Notes under the pieces: model-generated
Databases searched by the model: none
The model's input: only the letters and a program-made list of their open reading frames with translations
Told to the model about the DNA's origin: nothing
Shown: piece by piece, positions 25,377-33,930 of the stretch
Position numbering within the stretch: position 1 is the first letter of the stretch
How the letters are laid out: every line of letters begins with the position of its first letter
Source: Modestobacter italicus
GTDB taxonomy: Bacteria; Actinomycetota; Actinomycetes; Mycobacteriales; Geodermatophilaceae
Reading direction: 5' to 3'
NCBI RefSeq assembly: GCF_000306785.1
Contig: NC_017955.1
Location: forward strand, 310,001 to 374,000
DNA: 64,000 nt
Translations under genes and position numbers: made by a program

Positions 25377-26411
25377 ATGTCGGACCCGGACCAGGGCCTG
25401 CAGTCGGGCCGGACCCAGCGGTGGGACCGGGTCCCCGAGCTCGGCGGACCGTCCGTCCCGGGGCGCCCGCCGGTTCCCCCGCGCCGCGTCGCGGAGCCCG
25501 CGGCCGTCGCCCGGGACCAGCACGCCGAGCCGGCCACCGCGTGGCACGCGCCGGCGCCGGTCACCACCGTCGTCCCGCAGCAGCACCCCGACCCGATCTG
25601 GGACGCCGCCGACTCCGCCGACGACGGCGAGTGGGCCTTCGCCTGGGAGGACGACGACGAGTGGGACGACGAGCCGGTGCGGCAGCGTGACCCCCTCTGG
25701 CGGCTCCTGGTCCGCGGTGCCGGCGAGCTGCTGGTCACCGCGGGCCTGGTCGTGCTGCTGTTCGTCGTCTACGAGGTCTACGTGACCGACCTGCTCAACG
25801 ACCGCACGCAGGGCAACCTCGCCGAGCAGATCCGCGACCAGTGGGACCAGGCGTCGGCGGCACCGGAGAACCTGGTGGCCCCCGCGGTCGGCGAGCCGCT
25901 CGCCATCCTGCACGTCCCGCGGCTCGGGGAGGACTACTCGCGCGTGGTCCTGGAGGGCGTCAGCGAGGAACAGCTGGCCGAGGGGCCGGGGCACTACATC
26001 GGCACCGCGCTGCCCGGGCAGCAGGGGAACCTGGCCATCGCCGGGCACCGGGTGGGCAAGGGCTCGCCGTTCCTGGACACCGACAAGCTGGTCCCCGGCG
26101 ACCCGATCGTCGTGGAGACCGCGCAGAACTGGTACGTCTACCGGGTCCTCGGCGACGCGGCCACCGGCGACTACACGACCGACGCGAGCGGCATCCCCGG
26201 GCAGCAGATCGTCAAGCCCGACGACGTCTCGGTGATCGCGCCGACCCCGGGCGCCGCCGGCGCGGCGCCCAGCGGGGCCTACCTGACGCTGACCACCTGC
26301 CACCCCAAGTACTCGGCGAAGCAGCGGCTGATCGTGCACGCCGCGCTGGACGGCGACCCGGTCAGCAAGGCCGAGTTCCCCGACGGCCCGCCGGCCCTGA
26401 CCGAAGGCTGA
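25377..26411 (+). CDS. srtE: Class E sortase
   Basis: A 344-aa membrane transpeptidase that cleaves LAxTG proteins between Thr and Gly and links them to peptidoglycan. Residues 1-105 are a Pro/Asp-rich cytoplasmic tail. A membrane anchor lies at about 110-132 and the sortase barrel at about 170-335, with His224 in IAGHR, Cys308 in TLTTCHP and Arg317 in KQRL. TLTTC is the class E signature. ATG 25377 has CGGGGGAG upstream. It lies between two genes for LAxTG proteins. Confidence 0.95.
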   Translation: MSDPDQGLQSGRTQRWDRVPELGGPSVPGRPPVPPRRVAEPAAVARDQHAEPATAWHAPAPVTTVVPQQHPDPIWDAADSADDGEWAFAWEDDDEWDDEPVRQRDPLWRLLVRGAGELLVTAGLVVLLFVVYEVYVTDLLNDRTQGNLAEQIRDQWDQASAAPENLVAPAVGEPLAILHVPRLGEDYSRVVLEGVSEEQLAEGPGHYIGTALPGQQGNLAIAGHRVGKGSPFLDTDKLVPGDPIVVETAQNWYVYRVLGDAATGDYTTDASGIPGQQIVKPDDVSVIAPTPGAAGAAPSGAYLTLTTCHPKYSAKQRLIVHAALDGDPVSKAEFPDGPPALTEG

Positions 26412-26419
26412 GGAACACC

Positions 26420-26578
26420 GTGTACGGCTTCATCTGGCGGCACCTGCCCGGACCGACCGCGGCCCGGGCGGTGCTCGCGCTGGTCCTGCTCCTGGCGTTC
26501 GTCGCGCTGTTGCTGTTCGTCGTCTTCCCGTGGGTCGAGCCCCGGCTGCCGTTCAACGACGTGACCATCGACCAGTAG
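26420..26578 (+). CDS. Small single-span membrane protein downstream of sortase E
   Basis: A 52-aa protein starting VYGFIWRHLPGP, with one hydrophobic helix (about residues 17-38) and a short C-terminal part ending NDVTIDQ. Only eight bases separate it from the sortase stop, with GAGGAA before GTG 26420, so it belongs to the sortase transcript. Similar 50-aa proteins are, to my knowledge, common next to SrtE in actinobacteria, but their role is unknown. Confidence 0.85.
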   Translation: MYGFIWRHLPGPTAARAVLALVLLLAFVALLLFVVFPWVEPRLPFNDVTIDQ

Positions 26579-26586
26579 AGACAGAA

Positions 26587-26615
26587 CGGCCCCGCTGCCG
26601 GAGGCAGCGGGGCCG
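26587..26615. terminator. Bidirectional terminator
   Basis: Perfect 13-bp arms CGGCCCCGCTGCC and GGCAGCGGGGCCG with a three-base loop between the convergent sortase unit and helicase gene. Confidence 0.9.
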
Positions 26616-26620
26616 AGCGG

Positions 26621-28405
26621 TCAGCGCCCGCTGCGGGAGGGGCGTCGACCCTGGCGTGATCCCGACCGGGAGCCCGGCCGGGGACGACGGGAGTCACGTC
26701 CGCCGCCCTCGCGCGCACCGCGGCCGGCCGGGCCGCGGGTGCTGCAGGGCCGGCAGGTGCTGAACCACGGGGCGATCGCGGTGCCGCACTCGCTGCACTT
26801 GCCGGAGCGGCCCAGCGAGATGGCACCGGGGAGCATCTCGGTGATCGTCTCCGAGCACTCCTCCTCGACCCAGGCGGCGTCGTCGCTGCTCAACCCGGCG
26901 ACCCCGGGGAACTGGCGGAGCAGGGTCTGCGCGTCGCGCGCGGCGGCCGCGGTCTGCTCGAACTCCTCGACGCTGCCGCCGACCGGGAGGTCGGGGAGGA
27001 TCAGCTCCGGCGGCACGGGCAGCCCGACGGCGTGCTGCAGGGCGGCCTTGGCCAGCACCAGCCAGCGGGTCCGCCGCGGCGGGTTGTAGTCGATCGCGAG
27101 GTTGACCAGCCGCCACACGGTCTCCAGGTCGCCGGCCGCGCCGAGCGGGCCGCGCAGCAGCGGCAGCAGGGCGTGCACCCGCAGCACGAGGCTGGTCACG
27201 TCGTCGGCGGTCATCGCCTGGTCGCGGGTGGCGGCCCGGGCCCAGGCCATCCACCGGGTCAGCGCCTCGGGCAGGTCGACCGCCTCGTGGGCGCCGAGGT
27301 CGTCGAGCTCCGGGCGCAGCCGGGGCGCCCGCTTGGGCAGGTCGCTCATCTCGTCGCCGCGGGCGACCGCGGCACCGGCACCGACCAGCGCGGCGACGGG
27401 CTTGAGCCCGCTGATCCCGATCAGGATGCCGACCTGGCCGTGCCCGGTCAGCCCGTACCGGCCGGCGCGCCCGGCGATCTGGGCGGCCTCCCAGGTGCGC
27501 AGCGGGCGCAGCTCCTGGCCGTCGAACTTCGTCGTCTCGGCGAAGAGCACCGTGGTCGCCGGCACGTTGATGCCGTGGCCGATGACGTCGGTGGTCACCA
27601 GCACGTCGAGCTCGCCGGTGGTGAACCGCTCGATGACCTCGCGGCGGGTGGCCGGCGGCAGCGCGCCGTAGAGGACGCCGACCTTGCCCGCGCGGTGCTG
27701 GTCCAGCTCCGCTGCGACGGCGTAGACCGTCTTGCGGGAGAAGGCGACGACCAGCGTCTGCGGACGGACGGCGTCCGGGCGGACCGGGCCGCGGAGGACG
27801 TCGAGGCGGGACAACCGCTTGTGGTTGACGACCTCGACCTGCTCGGCGTCGGCGACCAGCGGCTTGAGCACCAGGTAGGCCTCGGCCGCGGAGATCAGGT
27901 GCATCTCCTGGTACTCACCGGTGAGCAGGAGGCGGGCCCAGTGGTGGCCGCGGTCGGCGTCGGTGACCCAGTGCGCCTCGTCGAGCACCAGCATCCGGCC
28001 CCGGTCGGGGGCCTTCTCCACGGTGCAGCAGACGATCGGCGCGTTCGGGTCGATCTCCTCCTCGCCGGTGGACAGGCCGACGGTGCCGGCCGGCAGCTGG
28101 GCGGAGAGCTTGGCGTAGGCCTCGTGGGCCAGCTGCCGCAGCGGTGCGGCGTAGACACCGGAGCCGGCGGCGGCCAGTGCCTGCAGCGACTCGTAGGTCT
28201 TGCCGGAGTTGGTGGGGCCCAGGTGGAAGACGACGTGCTCGGGCCGGGTCGCCCGGGTGGGGAGCTCGGGGGCGGCGCCGTCGACCCAGATCTGCTGGGC
28301 GCGCTTCTCGTCGCGGGCGGCGGTCCGGTCGGCCTCGCGGGAGGCGGCCTCACGTGAGGCGCTGCGCTCGCGGCGACGGGCGGGGGCTTGCTGCGGGACG
28401 GTCAC
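26621..28405 (-). CDS. Suv3-like superfamily 2 RNA helicase
   Basis: A 594-aa helicase resembling mitochondrial Suv3. Walker A is GPTNSGKT, motif II DEAH, motif VI QIAGRAGR, and motif V-type VTTDVIGHGINVP. After the helicase core and a helical Suv3-type C-terminal region come a four-cysteine zinc ribbon (CSECGTAIAPWFSTCRPC) and an Arg/Gly/Ser-rich tail likely to bind RNA. RNA unwinding in decay is inferred from the family. I choose GTG 28405 (VTVPQQAPARR); the frame is open to 28504 with no better site. Confidence 0.85.
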   Translation of the reverse strand: MTVPQQAPARRRERSASREAASREADRTAARDEKRAQQIWVDGAAPELPTRATRPEHVVFHLGPTNSGKTYESLQALAAAGSGVYAAPLRQLAHEAYAKLSAQLPAGTVGLSTGEEEIDPNAPIVCCTVEKAPDRGRMLVLDEAHWVTDADRGHHWARLLLTGEYQEMHLISAAEAYLVLKPLVADAEQVEVVNHKRLSRLDVLRGPVRPDAVRPQTLVVAFSRKTVYAVAAELDQHRAGKVGVLYGALPPATRREVIERFTTGELDVLVTTDVIGHGINVPATTVLFAETTKFDGQELRPLRTWEAAQIAGRAGRYGLTGHGQVGILIGISGLKPVAALVGAGAAVARGDEMSDLPKRAPRLRPELDDLGAHEAVDLPEALTRWMAWARAATRDQAMTADDVTSLVLRVHALLPLLRGPLGAAGDLETVWRLVNLAIDYNPPRRTRWLVLAKAALQHAVGLPVPPELILPDLPVGGSVEEFEQTAAAARDAQTLLRQFPGVAGLSSDDAAWVEEECSETITEMLPGAISLGRSGKCSECGTAIAPWFSTCRPCSTRGPAGRGAREGGGRDSRRPRPGSRSGSRQGRRPSRSGR

Positions 28406-28773
28406 AGACGCGGGATGTCCTTCGGTGAGGGGCAGGCGGTGGGAGATCGACGCGCGCGTGCGCGGACCTGCACGGAAGTGGAACACCGCCGTTCCACACA
28501 TCATGCCCGATCACGCGAGTGTGGTGGTCCCGGCTGGATCATAGGCACATCCTGACGGGGAAAGTGCGCCCTACGAATCGAGACCGGGCGTAATTGCTGG
28601 CAGAACCTGCCCGTGAACTGCGCGAATGTACACAGGTCACGTTTGCATAACGCGGCGCACCATCGGCTCGGCGGGGCGTGGCGGCGTCTGCGCCCGGTGG
28701 TCAGGTGCTCCCAGCACCCGGACGTCCGGGTAACGAGCCCGGCGTTCCGGGCACCATCCCCAGGGAGCTCGAC
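28406..28773. promoter_or_regulatory. Divergent promoter region, helicase and second surface protein
   Basis: A 368-base gap without a gene. It includes a less GC-rich stretch around 28,560-28,650 (for example CACGTTTGCATAACG) that probably holds the promoter of the surface-protein gene. No clear operator was found. Confidence 0.4.
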
Positions 28774-30543
28774 GTGCGTCTCACGTCCCCGTCCCGTCGT
28801 GCGGCCGGCCTGCTGGCCGTCAGCGCGATCGGCCTGTCCACCGCCCTCCTGAGCGTCGCCGGCGTCGCCTCTGCCGAGCCGATCACCTCCATGCCGGCCG
28901 GCCCCAGCTACCAGTACGTCACGGCCGACACCGCTCTCACCGTCCCGTTCGGCGCCTGCGTCATCGACCTGGAGGTCAACGGCGGCAACGGTGGCTCGAC
29001 GACCGGTCACGCCGGTGGGCTGGGCTTCTCGTACACCGTCAGCATCGACGTCCAGAAGGACGACGTCATCACGCTGAAGCCGGGCACGCGCGGTGCCGCG
29101 GCCGGCGCGGGCGGCACCTCGACCGTGGGGGCCGCGGGCGGCGACGGTGGCGAGCTCAGCACCGAGGAGCCCGGTGGCGCCGGCGGTGGCGCCGGCTCGG
29201 CGGTGCTGGTCAACGGCACGCTCGCTGTGGTGGCCGGGGGTGGTGGCGGTGCCGGCACCGGCGCCGCCGGTGGGGATTCGGGTGAGTGGGGGGAGAGCGT
29301 CGAGGCCTCCCTCGACATCGAGGACCCCGACTACGTCGACGACTGGGCGCAGGGTGGTGGCCCCGCAGCCGACTACAACGGGCCGACGACGGGCTTCGCG
29401 GGTGAGGCCGGGTCCACGGCCGAGGAGACCGAGTACTACGCCGACGGCCAGCCAGGCGGCGGCACCGACGCGGACGTCGCGGACGGCATCGCCGGTGCCG
29501 GTGGCGACGGCGCCCTGTGGGGCGCTGGCGGCGGTGGCGGCGGCATCTTCGGTGGCGGTGGCGGCGCGTCCGTCGGCGACACCAAGGGTGCCGGTGGCGG
29601 TGGTGGGAGCAACTACCTCGACGCCGACGTCGTGGACTACCTCGACTACGGCCTGGCGACCGCGGACACGGACGGGAGCATCGGCTACGCCTACGAGGAG
29701 TGCGCCCCGGAGACCGACCCCGGCACCGGCGGCGGCGGCACCACGAACCCCGGCACGGGCACCGGCACGACCCCGATCGACACCACCCCGGTGTTCACCC
29801 TCCCGGCCCCGGCCTCCGCGGGCCTGAAGGCCGGCGTCCAGTCGCTCACCTTCCAGTGGGCCCCGCCGTCGGACACCGAGGGCCTGACCGGTTACACGAT
29901 GGAGGCCTACCTCCAGTACGACGAGAGCATCGACCCGGAGACGATCCCCGAGGGCACCGACTCCGTCCTCAGCTGTGACGCCCCGGCCACCGCGACCAGC
30001 TGCACCGTGCTCGCCGCGGCCGGCTACACCTACGCCGGCTTCGTCCAGACCGTCTACGGCGACGAGTACGGCGACTACGCCGACACCGGCGTCTCCGGCG
30101 TCGTCTCGGCCCCGGCCGCTCCCTCGGCCACGCTGCCCAAGGCCGACGGCGTGCTGACCAGCAGCGACAGCGACGGCAAGGTCGTCGCCGGCGAGCAGAT
30201 CACCATCTCCGGCAAGGACTTCCTGCCCGGCTCCACGGTCGACCTGGTCGTCTACTCCACCCCGGTCGAGCTGGGCACCGCCACGGTCCTGGCGGACGGC
30301 ACCTTCTCCGCGACGGTGACCCTGCCCAAGTCGCTCGAGAACGGCGTCCACCACCTGGTGGCCACCGGTGTCGACGTCAACGGCAACGTCCGCACCCTGG
30401 TCGTCGAGGTCACCGTCTCCGGTGGCACCGCCGTCCTGGCCCTCACCGGCTTCTCGGCCCTGCCGTACGCCGGTGCCGGCGCCCTGGCCCTCCTCGCCGG
30501 TGGCGGCCTCCTGGTCGTCTCCCGTCGTCGCCAGGCTGCCTGA
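28774..30543 (+). CDS. Secreted Gly-rich surface protein with Fn3, Ig-like domain and LALTG sorting signal
   Basis: A 589-aa predicted sortase substrate. Residues 1-34 are a signal peptide ending VASA. Residues about 50-310 are a glycine-rich domain with many GGNGG/GAGGG turns and interspersed Asp/Tyr, resembling beta-sandwich glycine-rich autoadhesive domains. A Gly/Thr/Pro linker, an Fn3-like domain and an Ig-like domain follow. The last is clearly homologous to that of the first surface protein (both have LVVYS, NGxHxLVATGVDxNGN and VTVSGG-type segments). LALTG at 555-559, a hydrophobic helix and the tail SRRRQAA complete the sorting signal. GTG 28774 follows AGGGAG. Function is not known; adhesion or aggregation is inference. 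Confidence 0.87.
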   Translation: MRLTSPSRRAAGLLAVSAIGLSTALLSVAGVASAEPITSMPAGPSYQYVTADTALTVPFGACVIDLEVNGGNGGSTTGHAGGLGFSYTVSIDVQKDDVITLKPGTRGAAAGAGGTSTVGAAGGDGGELSTEEPGGAGGGAGSAVLVNGTLAVVAGGGGGAGTGAAGGDSGEWGESVEASLDIEDPDYVDDWAQGGGPAADYNGPTTGFAGEAGSTAEETEYYADGQPGGGTDADVADGIAGAGGDGALWGAGGGGGGIFGGGGGASVGDTKGAGGGGGSNYLDADVVDYLDYGLATADTDGSIGYAYEECAPETDPGTGGGGTTNPGTGTGTTPIDTTPVFTLPAPASAGLKAGVQSLTFQWAPPSDTEGLTGYTMEAYLQYDESIDPETIPEGTDSVLSCDAPATATSCTVLAAAGYTYAGFVQTVYGDEYGDYADTGVSGVVSAPAAPSATLPKADGVLTSSDSDGKVVAGEQITISGKDFLPGSTVDLVVYSTPVELGTATVLADGTFSATVTLPKSLENGVHHLVATGVDVNGNVRTLVVEVTVSGGTAVLALTGFSALPYAGAGALALLAGGGLLVVSRRRQAA

Positions 30544-30577
30544 TCCCCGGTAGCAACCCGCACCACCTGCACGCCGA

Positions 30578-30613
30578 CTCCGGCCCGTCCCGCACCCGCG
30601 GGGCGGGCCGGAG
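30578..30613. terminator. Terminator after second surface protein gene
   Basis: Arms CTCCGGCCCGTCCC and GGGGCGGGCCGGAG (one G:T-type mismatch) with an eight-base loop. Confidence 0.8.
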
Positions 30614-30650
30614 CCCGTTGCGGGCCGGGGCGCTAGCCTCAGCAGCGCCG

Positions 30651-30737
30651 GGAGGGCTCGCCTAGTGGCCGATGGCGGCGGTCTTGAAAACCGCTATGGG
30701 GTCAAACCCATCGTGGGTTCGAATCCCACGCCCTCCG
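30651..30737 (+). tRNA. serT: tRNA-Ser (anticodon TGA)
   Basis: An 87-nt cloverleaf with acceptor stem GGAGGGC/GCCCTCC and discriminator G. The anticodon loop CTTGAAA reads UCA codons. The long class II variable arm is GGGTCAAACCC and the T arm GTGGGTTCGAATCCCAC. The CCA end is not encoded. A TAGCCT box at 30,634 may be its -10 element. The gene is intact although its 3' half is the attachment site of the downstream elements. Confidence 0.95.
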
Positions 30738-30848
30738 CTCTGATCAGCGGTTTCGTCGTTGTTCGACCGGGCGTCGGGCTCCTGAGGGGGCTCAGCGCCC
30801 TCGTCGTGCCCGCTGCGTGCCCGTACGGTTCGCGCTCGTGCCCGCCGC
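30687..30848. repeat. Attachment repeat copy 1 (left end of element 1)
   Basis: From AAAACCGC in the anticodon stem through the tRNA 3' end and a further 110 bases, this stretch recurs at 46,145-46,306 with only about two mismatches. It contains the tRNA 3' half (the crossover region) and the left arm motif at 30,806-30,828. Confidence 0.9.
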
Positions 30849-30860
30849 CCGGAGGACGCC
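30792..30860 (-). pseudogene. Leftover C-terminal tail of an earlier integrase
   Basis: On the minus strand the frame ending at 30,792 reads AAGTSANRTGTQRARRGR, the same tail as the integrase remnant that ends at 46,250. The intact integrase (31,466) ends differently. It marks an older or recombined integrase next to the tRNA. Confidence 0.6.
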
Positions 30861-30991
30861 CGCGGCGACGACCTGGCGCCGACCAGGGGATCTCGGGCAA
30901 GATCCTCTTCTTCGCCACGCCCCCCATGTGGGAGCTGTGCCGATGCAAATGGCGGCACGAGTGCTCAAGCCGTCGGGACAGGAGGCGCTGG

Positions 30992-31252
30992 ATGAAGAAG
31001 CACGAGCTGGACACAGGTAACACAGCCATGCGCAGGGGCGCATCGCTTCTGATCATCCCCGCCGGCTTGTTCGTTGCTGCTCTCGGCCTCTTCTCCGGCT
31101 CCCTGTCCACGGGACTGAGGATCTTCATCGTCGCCCTTGGCATCTGCTTCGCTGTAGCGGGGTGGTGGATCTTCGTCACGCTGAGCAAGATCCTGGCCCG
31201 GGAGAAGACCAACCAGGGTGGGTTGGTGCAGGAGGGCGATCGCGATGGCTGA
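30992..31252 (+). CDS. Small two-span membrane protein
   Basis: An 86-aa protein starting MKKHELDTGNTAM, with hydrophobic segments at about residues 14-35 and 43-65 and a charged C-terminus. AGGAGG lies before ATG 30992. Its stop overlaps the next small gene by eight bases (ATGGCTGA), so the two are coupled. I recognise no family. Confidence 0.6.
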   Translation: MKKHELDTGNTAMRRGASLLIIPAGLFVAALGLFSGSLSTGLRIFIVALGICFAVAGWWIFVTLSKILAREKTNQGGLVQEGDRDG

Positions 31253-31397
31253 GTGGCTGGCAGCGGCCTTCGGAGTGCTGCTGATCGTGGTCGCAGCCCT
31301 CGCCGGCGTTCAGCCGGGGGTGATCGCAATCGGTGCGGTGGCGGTGGTCATCGCCGTGGCCGCCTTCTTCATCAGGTCCCGCAAGAGCACCCGTTAG
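31245..31397 (+). CDS. Very small two-span membrane protein
   Basis: A 50-aa protein (MAEWLAAAFGV to RSRKSTR) with two hydrophobic stretches and a basic tail, overlapping the preceding small membrane gene. GGAGGGCGATCGCG is upstream of ATG 31245. Unknown function; paired small membrane proteins in islands can be toxins or anchors, but nothing here proves it. Confidence 0.55.
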   Translation: MAEWLAAAFGVLLIVVAALAGVQPGVIAIGAVAVVIAVAAFFIRSRKSTR

Positions 31398-31465
31398 CTG
31401 CGATCGCTGCTCGCCGACATCTGTCGACCCTCGGCCTCCCTCGGGCGTCCTCGGGCTCTTGTGGT

Positions 31466-32611
31466 TCAGCGGGCTCGACGAGGCCGCTGCCTGTCCGGAG
31501 GGTTCGTCCTCGGGCCGGCCGCGAGGCGGCCCAGCCGTGCGGCGACCTCGGCGTCGCGTCGCTCGGCGGCGTGCTGGTAGATCATTGCCGCGCGCGACGA
31601 CGAGTGGCCGGCCCGGCGCATCACCTCGGCGAGCGTGGCGCCGCTCTGTGCTGCCAGCGTGAGGCCGGCATGGCGCAGGTCGTGCAGGTGCGCCTCGGGC
31701 AGGGACGCCCGCTTCCGCGCCGTCTGCCAGGCCGCATGCACGTGATGCGCGCGGAGCAGGCTGCCATCGGGCCTGGCGAACAGCCGGTCGGTCGGGACAG
31801 TCGTCCCCCGCACTCGCAAATGCTCGTCCAATGCGTCGACACCCTGGTCGGGCAGGTGCACGGTCCGCTGGCTTCCCGCCTTCGGCGCGCTTTCCTCCGG
31901 TCCGGTGTCGGTCTCGACGACCTGTCGCCGCACAGACACCTTGCCCGCGTCCAAGTCGACGTCCTCGATGCGCAGAGCGACGAGCTCGCCCAGCCGCAGG
32001 TGCCCCCAAAAGGCGAGCTCGACCAGGCCGCGGAGATGGACGGGCATGTTGGCGGCGAGCTGTTGGACCTGCTCGAGGTCCAGCAGCGGCCGCTCGTCGC
32101 TCCGCGCCTGTCCGGCGCCGGTGATGCGGCACGGGTTGCGGGCCAGGGCGTCGTCCGCGACCGCGGTGGAGAGGATCGCGCGGAGGACGGCGTAGGCCTG
32201 GCGCGCGGCCGTCGGGCCCGTGGCAGCGGTGGTCTGGGCGTGCCACCGTCGTACGACGGCCGGCGTGATGCGGTCGAGGGGTAGATCTCCGAGGCTTGGC
32301 AGTACCCAGCGGTCGAGTGAGTGCTGGTAGGTCTCCCGGGTCCGGGTGGCCAGCGGACGGCCGCGGACGCTGCGCTCGGCGAGCCAGGACTGGCTGTACT
32401 CACGGAGCCGGACGCCGCTGCGGTGTGGATCGAGCCAGGCGCCTCGGGCCATGTCGACTTCGGTCGCGGCCAGGAAGCGGGCGGCGTCCGTCTTGGTCGC
32501 GAAGGTGGTGGGCGCGGACCGGTCCCTGCCGTCGGGTCCGGGGTAGCGGGCCTGCCAGCGACCGGAGGGCAGCTTGCGCACCCGCCCGAACCGCCGTCTG
32601 GCTGGAGGCAC
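31466..32611 (-). CDS. int: Tyrosine recombinase/integrase of element 1
   Basis: A 381-aa site-specific integrase. It has an N-terminal AP2-like arm-binding domain (GRWQARYPGPDGR), a SAM-like core-binding domain and a catalytic domain with Arg in WGHLRLGEL, HxxR in LHDLRHAG, the His/Arg in GHSSSRAA and the nucleophile Tyr in MIYQHAA. The C-terminus points to the tRNA att site, the usual order. GTG 32611 is the start. Everything needed for activity appears intact. Confidence 0.95.
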   Translation of the reverse strand: MPPARRRFGRVRKLPSGRWQARYPGPDGRDRSAPTTFATKTDAARFLAATEVDMARGAWLDPHRSGVRLREYSQSWLAERSVRGRPLATRTRETYQHSLDRWVLPSLGDLPLDRITPAVVRRWHAQTTAATGPTAARQAYAVLRAILSTAVADDALARNPCRITGAGQARSDERPLLDLEQVQQLAANMPVHLRGLVELAFWGHLRLGELVALRIEDVDLDAGKVSVRRQVVETDTGPEESAPKAGSQRTVHLPDQGVDALDEHLRVRGTTVPTDRLFARPDGSLLRAHHVHAAWQTARKRASLPEAHLHDLRHAGLTLAAQSGATLAEVMRRAGHSSSRAAMIYQHAAERRDAEVAARLGRLAAGPRTNPPDRQRPRRAR

Positions 32612-32671
32612 TCGGAAGCCCTTACCGACTAGACCGTGCGCGGCGGTGGGAGCTGCAGGACGTCGGGGTGG

Positions 32672-32893
32672 TCACCGTCGGCTGGTGGTCGGAGCTGCCG
32701 GCTCGACGACGCGCGCGTCCAGGTAGGCGTCGAGGTCGGACTGCCAGAAGCGCAGCGAGCGGCCGGCGTAGGTGAACCGGACCTTGCGTTCCGCGACCAG
32801 GCGGTAGATCAGTCGTCGGCCGCAGCGGAGGTATTCGGCAGCGCTGTCGACGTCGTGCAGTCGGCCGGTGGAGCGGGTGTTGTGGGTCGCCAC
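32672..32893 (-). CDS. xis: Probable excisionase, MerR-like HTH
   Basis: A 73-aa winged-helix protein with the segment LHDVDSAAEYLRCGRRLIYRLVAERKV followed by AGRSLRFWQSDLDAYL, the pattern of helix_turn_helix_17/excisionase proteins. AGGGGA lies five bases before GTG 32893; the open frame upstream is not family-like. It lies 60 bases upstream of the integrase on the same strand, as expected for a directionality factor. Confidence 0.85.
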   Translation of the reverse strand: MATHNTRSTGRLHDVDSAAEYLRCGRRLIYRLVAERKVRFTYAGRSLRFWQSDLDAYLDARVVEPAAPTTSRR

Positions 32894-33224
32894 GTCTGTC
32901 CCCTCGTACGCCGGTGAACGTTCGTCAAAGCACTCGGCGGCGTAGGTCGTGCATGGGATTCGCCGTCGTTGCCCTGTAGGCGCCGTGCGCCGCTGATCGG
33001 TGACATGGCTGCAGCCGGCCGGGCGAGCGCCAGCCGTGAGTGTCATTGCCCGCGGCCGTCTTGCGCCGGCGGGTTGGGTTCCCCGGATCGGACCTGGAGG
33101 CTGTGTACGGCTGGCCACAGGGGAGAAGGAAGTGGTGTAACGGCCGCCCCGTCAGGGCGGCGATGCGCGGGATGACGCGGTCTGGGATGTGTCACCCCGG
33201 CTGCTGGTCGGCCGGCTCGGAACG
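32894..33224. other. Intergenic gap with one hairpin
   Basis: No gene seen in 331 bases. A hairpin GCCGCCC/GGGCGGC at 33,143-33,161 may terminate the zinc-ribbon gene. Confidence 0.4.
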
Positions 33225-33716
33225 TCACCCCTGTCGGGTTCGGCGCTCGAAGGCGGCCAGGACCTCCCGCAGCGCGCCCGCAACGATGGGCAGGTCCCGG
33301 TCGTAGACGGCGCCACGATCCAGCTGCTGGCAGAGCTCGCGCAGAGTGTCACCCCACTCGCCGTGGCGCGGAACTCGCACCGCAGGGGTCGGGATGGAGA
33401 TGACGACCGGCCGCTCGACGATCTCGACCGCTGCCAAGCCGGAAGCGGCGGCGCGCTTCTGCTCCCAAGCGCGCTTCCTGCATGTGGCCGAGCACCACTT
33501 GGGGACAGGCCCGCGGGTCCGGGGCGTGATCGGGCCCTGGCACCACCCACAGGTGGTCGCAGCAGCCCGACGCGCGCTGTCGGTCGCCCGAGCCGATAAC
33601 GATTCGCGGGCTGGTTCTGGTCCTTGAGCTGTCGCCGCGCGCTCTTGCTCCTGACGTCGACGGCGTTCGCGCTCACGTCGGCGGGCTCTGTAGTCGCTGT
33701 TCCCTTTGTTGCTCAT
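33225..33716 (-). CDS. Unknown basic protein with a four-cysteine zinc motif
   Basis: A 163-aa protein. The N-terminal 25 residues are almost all Arg/Glu/Gln. A likely zinc ribbon follows, CGWC (56-59) and CSATC (75-79), then KRAWEQKRAAASG. The C-terminal part is helical. ATG 33716. I do not recognise the family; similar small Cys-ribbon proteins are frequent in actinobacterial mobile elements. A DNA-binding role is plausible only from charge and zinc motif. Confidence 0.7.
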   Translation of the reverse strand: MSNKGNSDYRARRRERERRRRQEQERAATAQGPEPARESLSARATDSARRAAATTCGWCQGPITPRTRGPVPKWCSATCRKRAWEQKRAAASGLAAVEIVERPVVISIPTPAVRVPRHGEWGDTLRELCQQLDRGAVYDRDLPIVAGALREVLAAFERRTRQG

Positions 33717-33930
33717 GCCCTTGAGGCTGGGGATCCCAGGTGCATCAACTCGTCACCACGATTTCGCGAGCGCCGGGTGAGCTCCTATGTGTCAACGCTG
33801 GTCGGGCGTAGCGTCCGGTTCGGCGGTGGGTGCGGTGGACTGGCCGTAGCGAAGATCAGGTTCGGGACTGCAAGCCTGTCGCGCAGCTGGCTTCGGCCGT
33901 AGAGACGCGTCCCGTTTGCCGCTGCCGCAC
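33717..33930. other. Gap that probably contains one end of the IS110 element
   Basis: A 214-base stretch without a gene, downstream of the transposase. IS110 elements lack terminal inverted repeats, so the border cannot be placed by eye. Confidence 0.35.
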
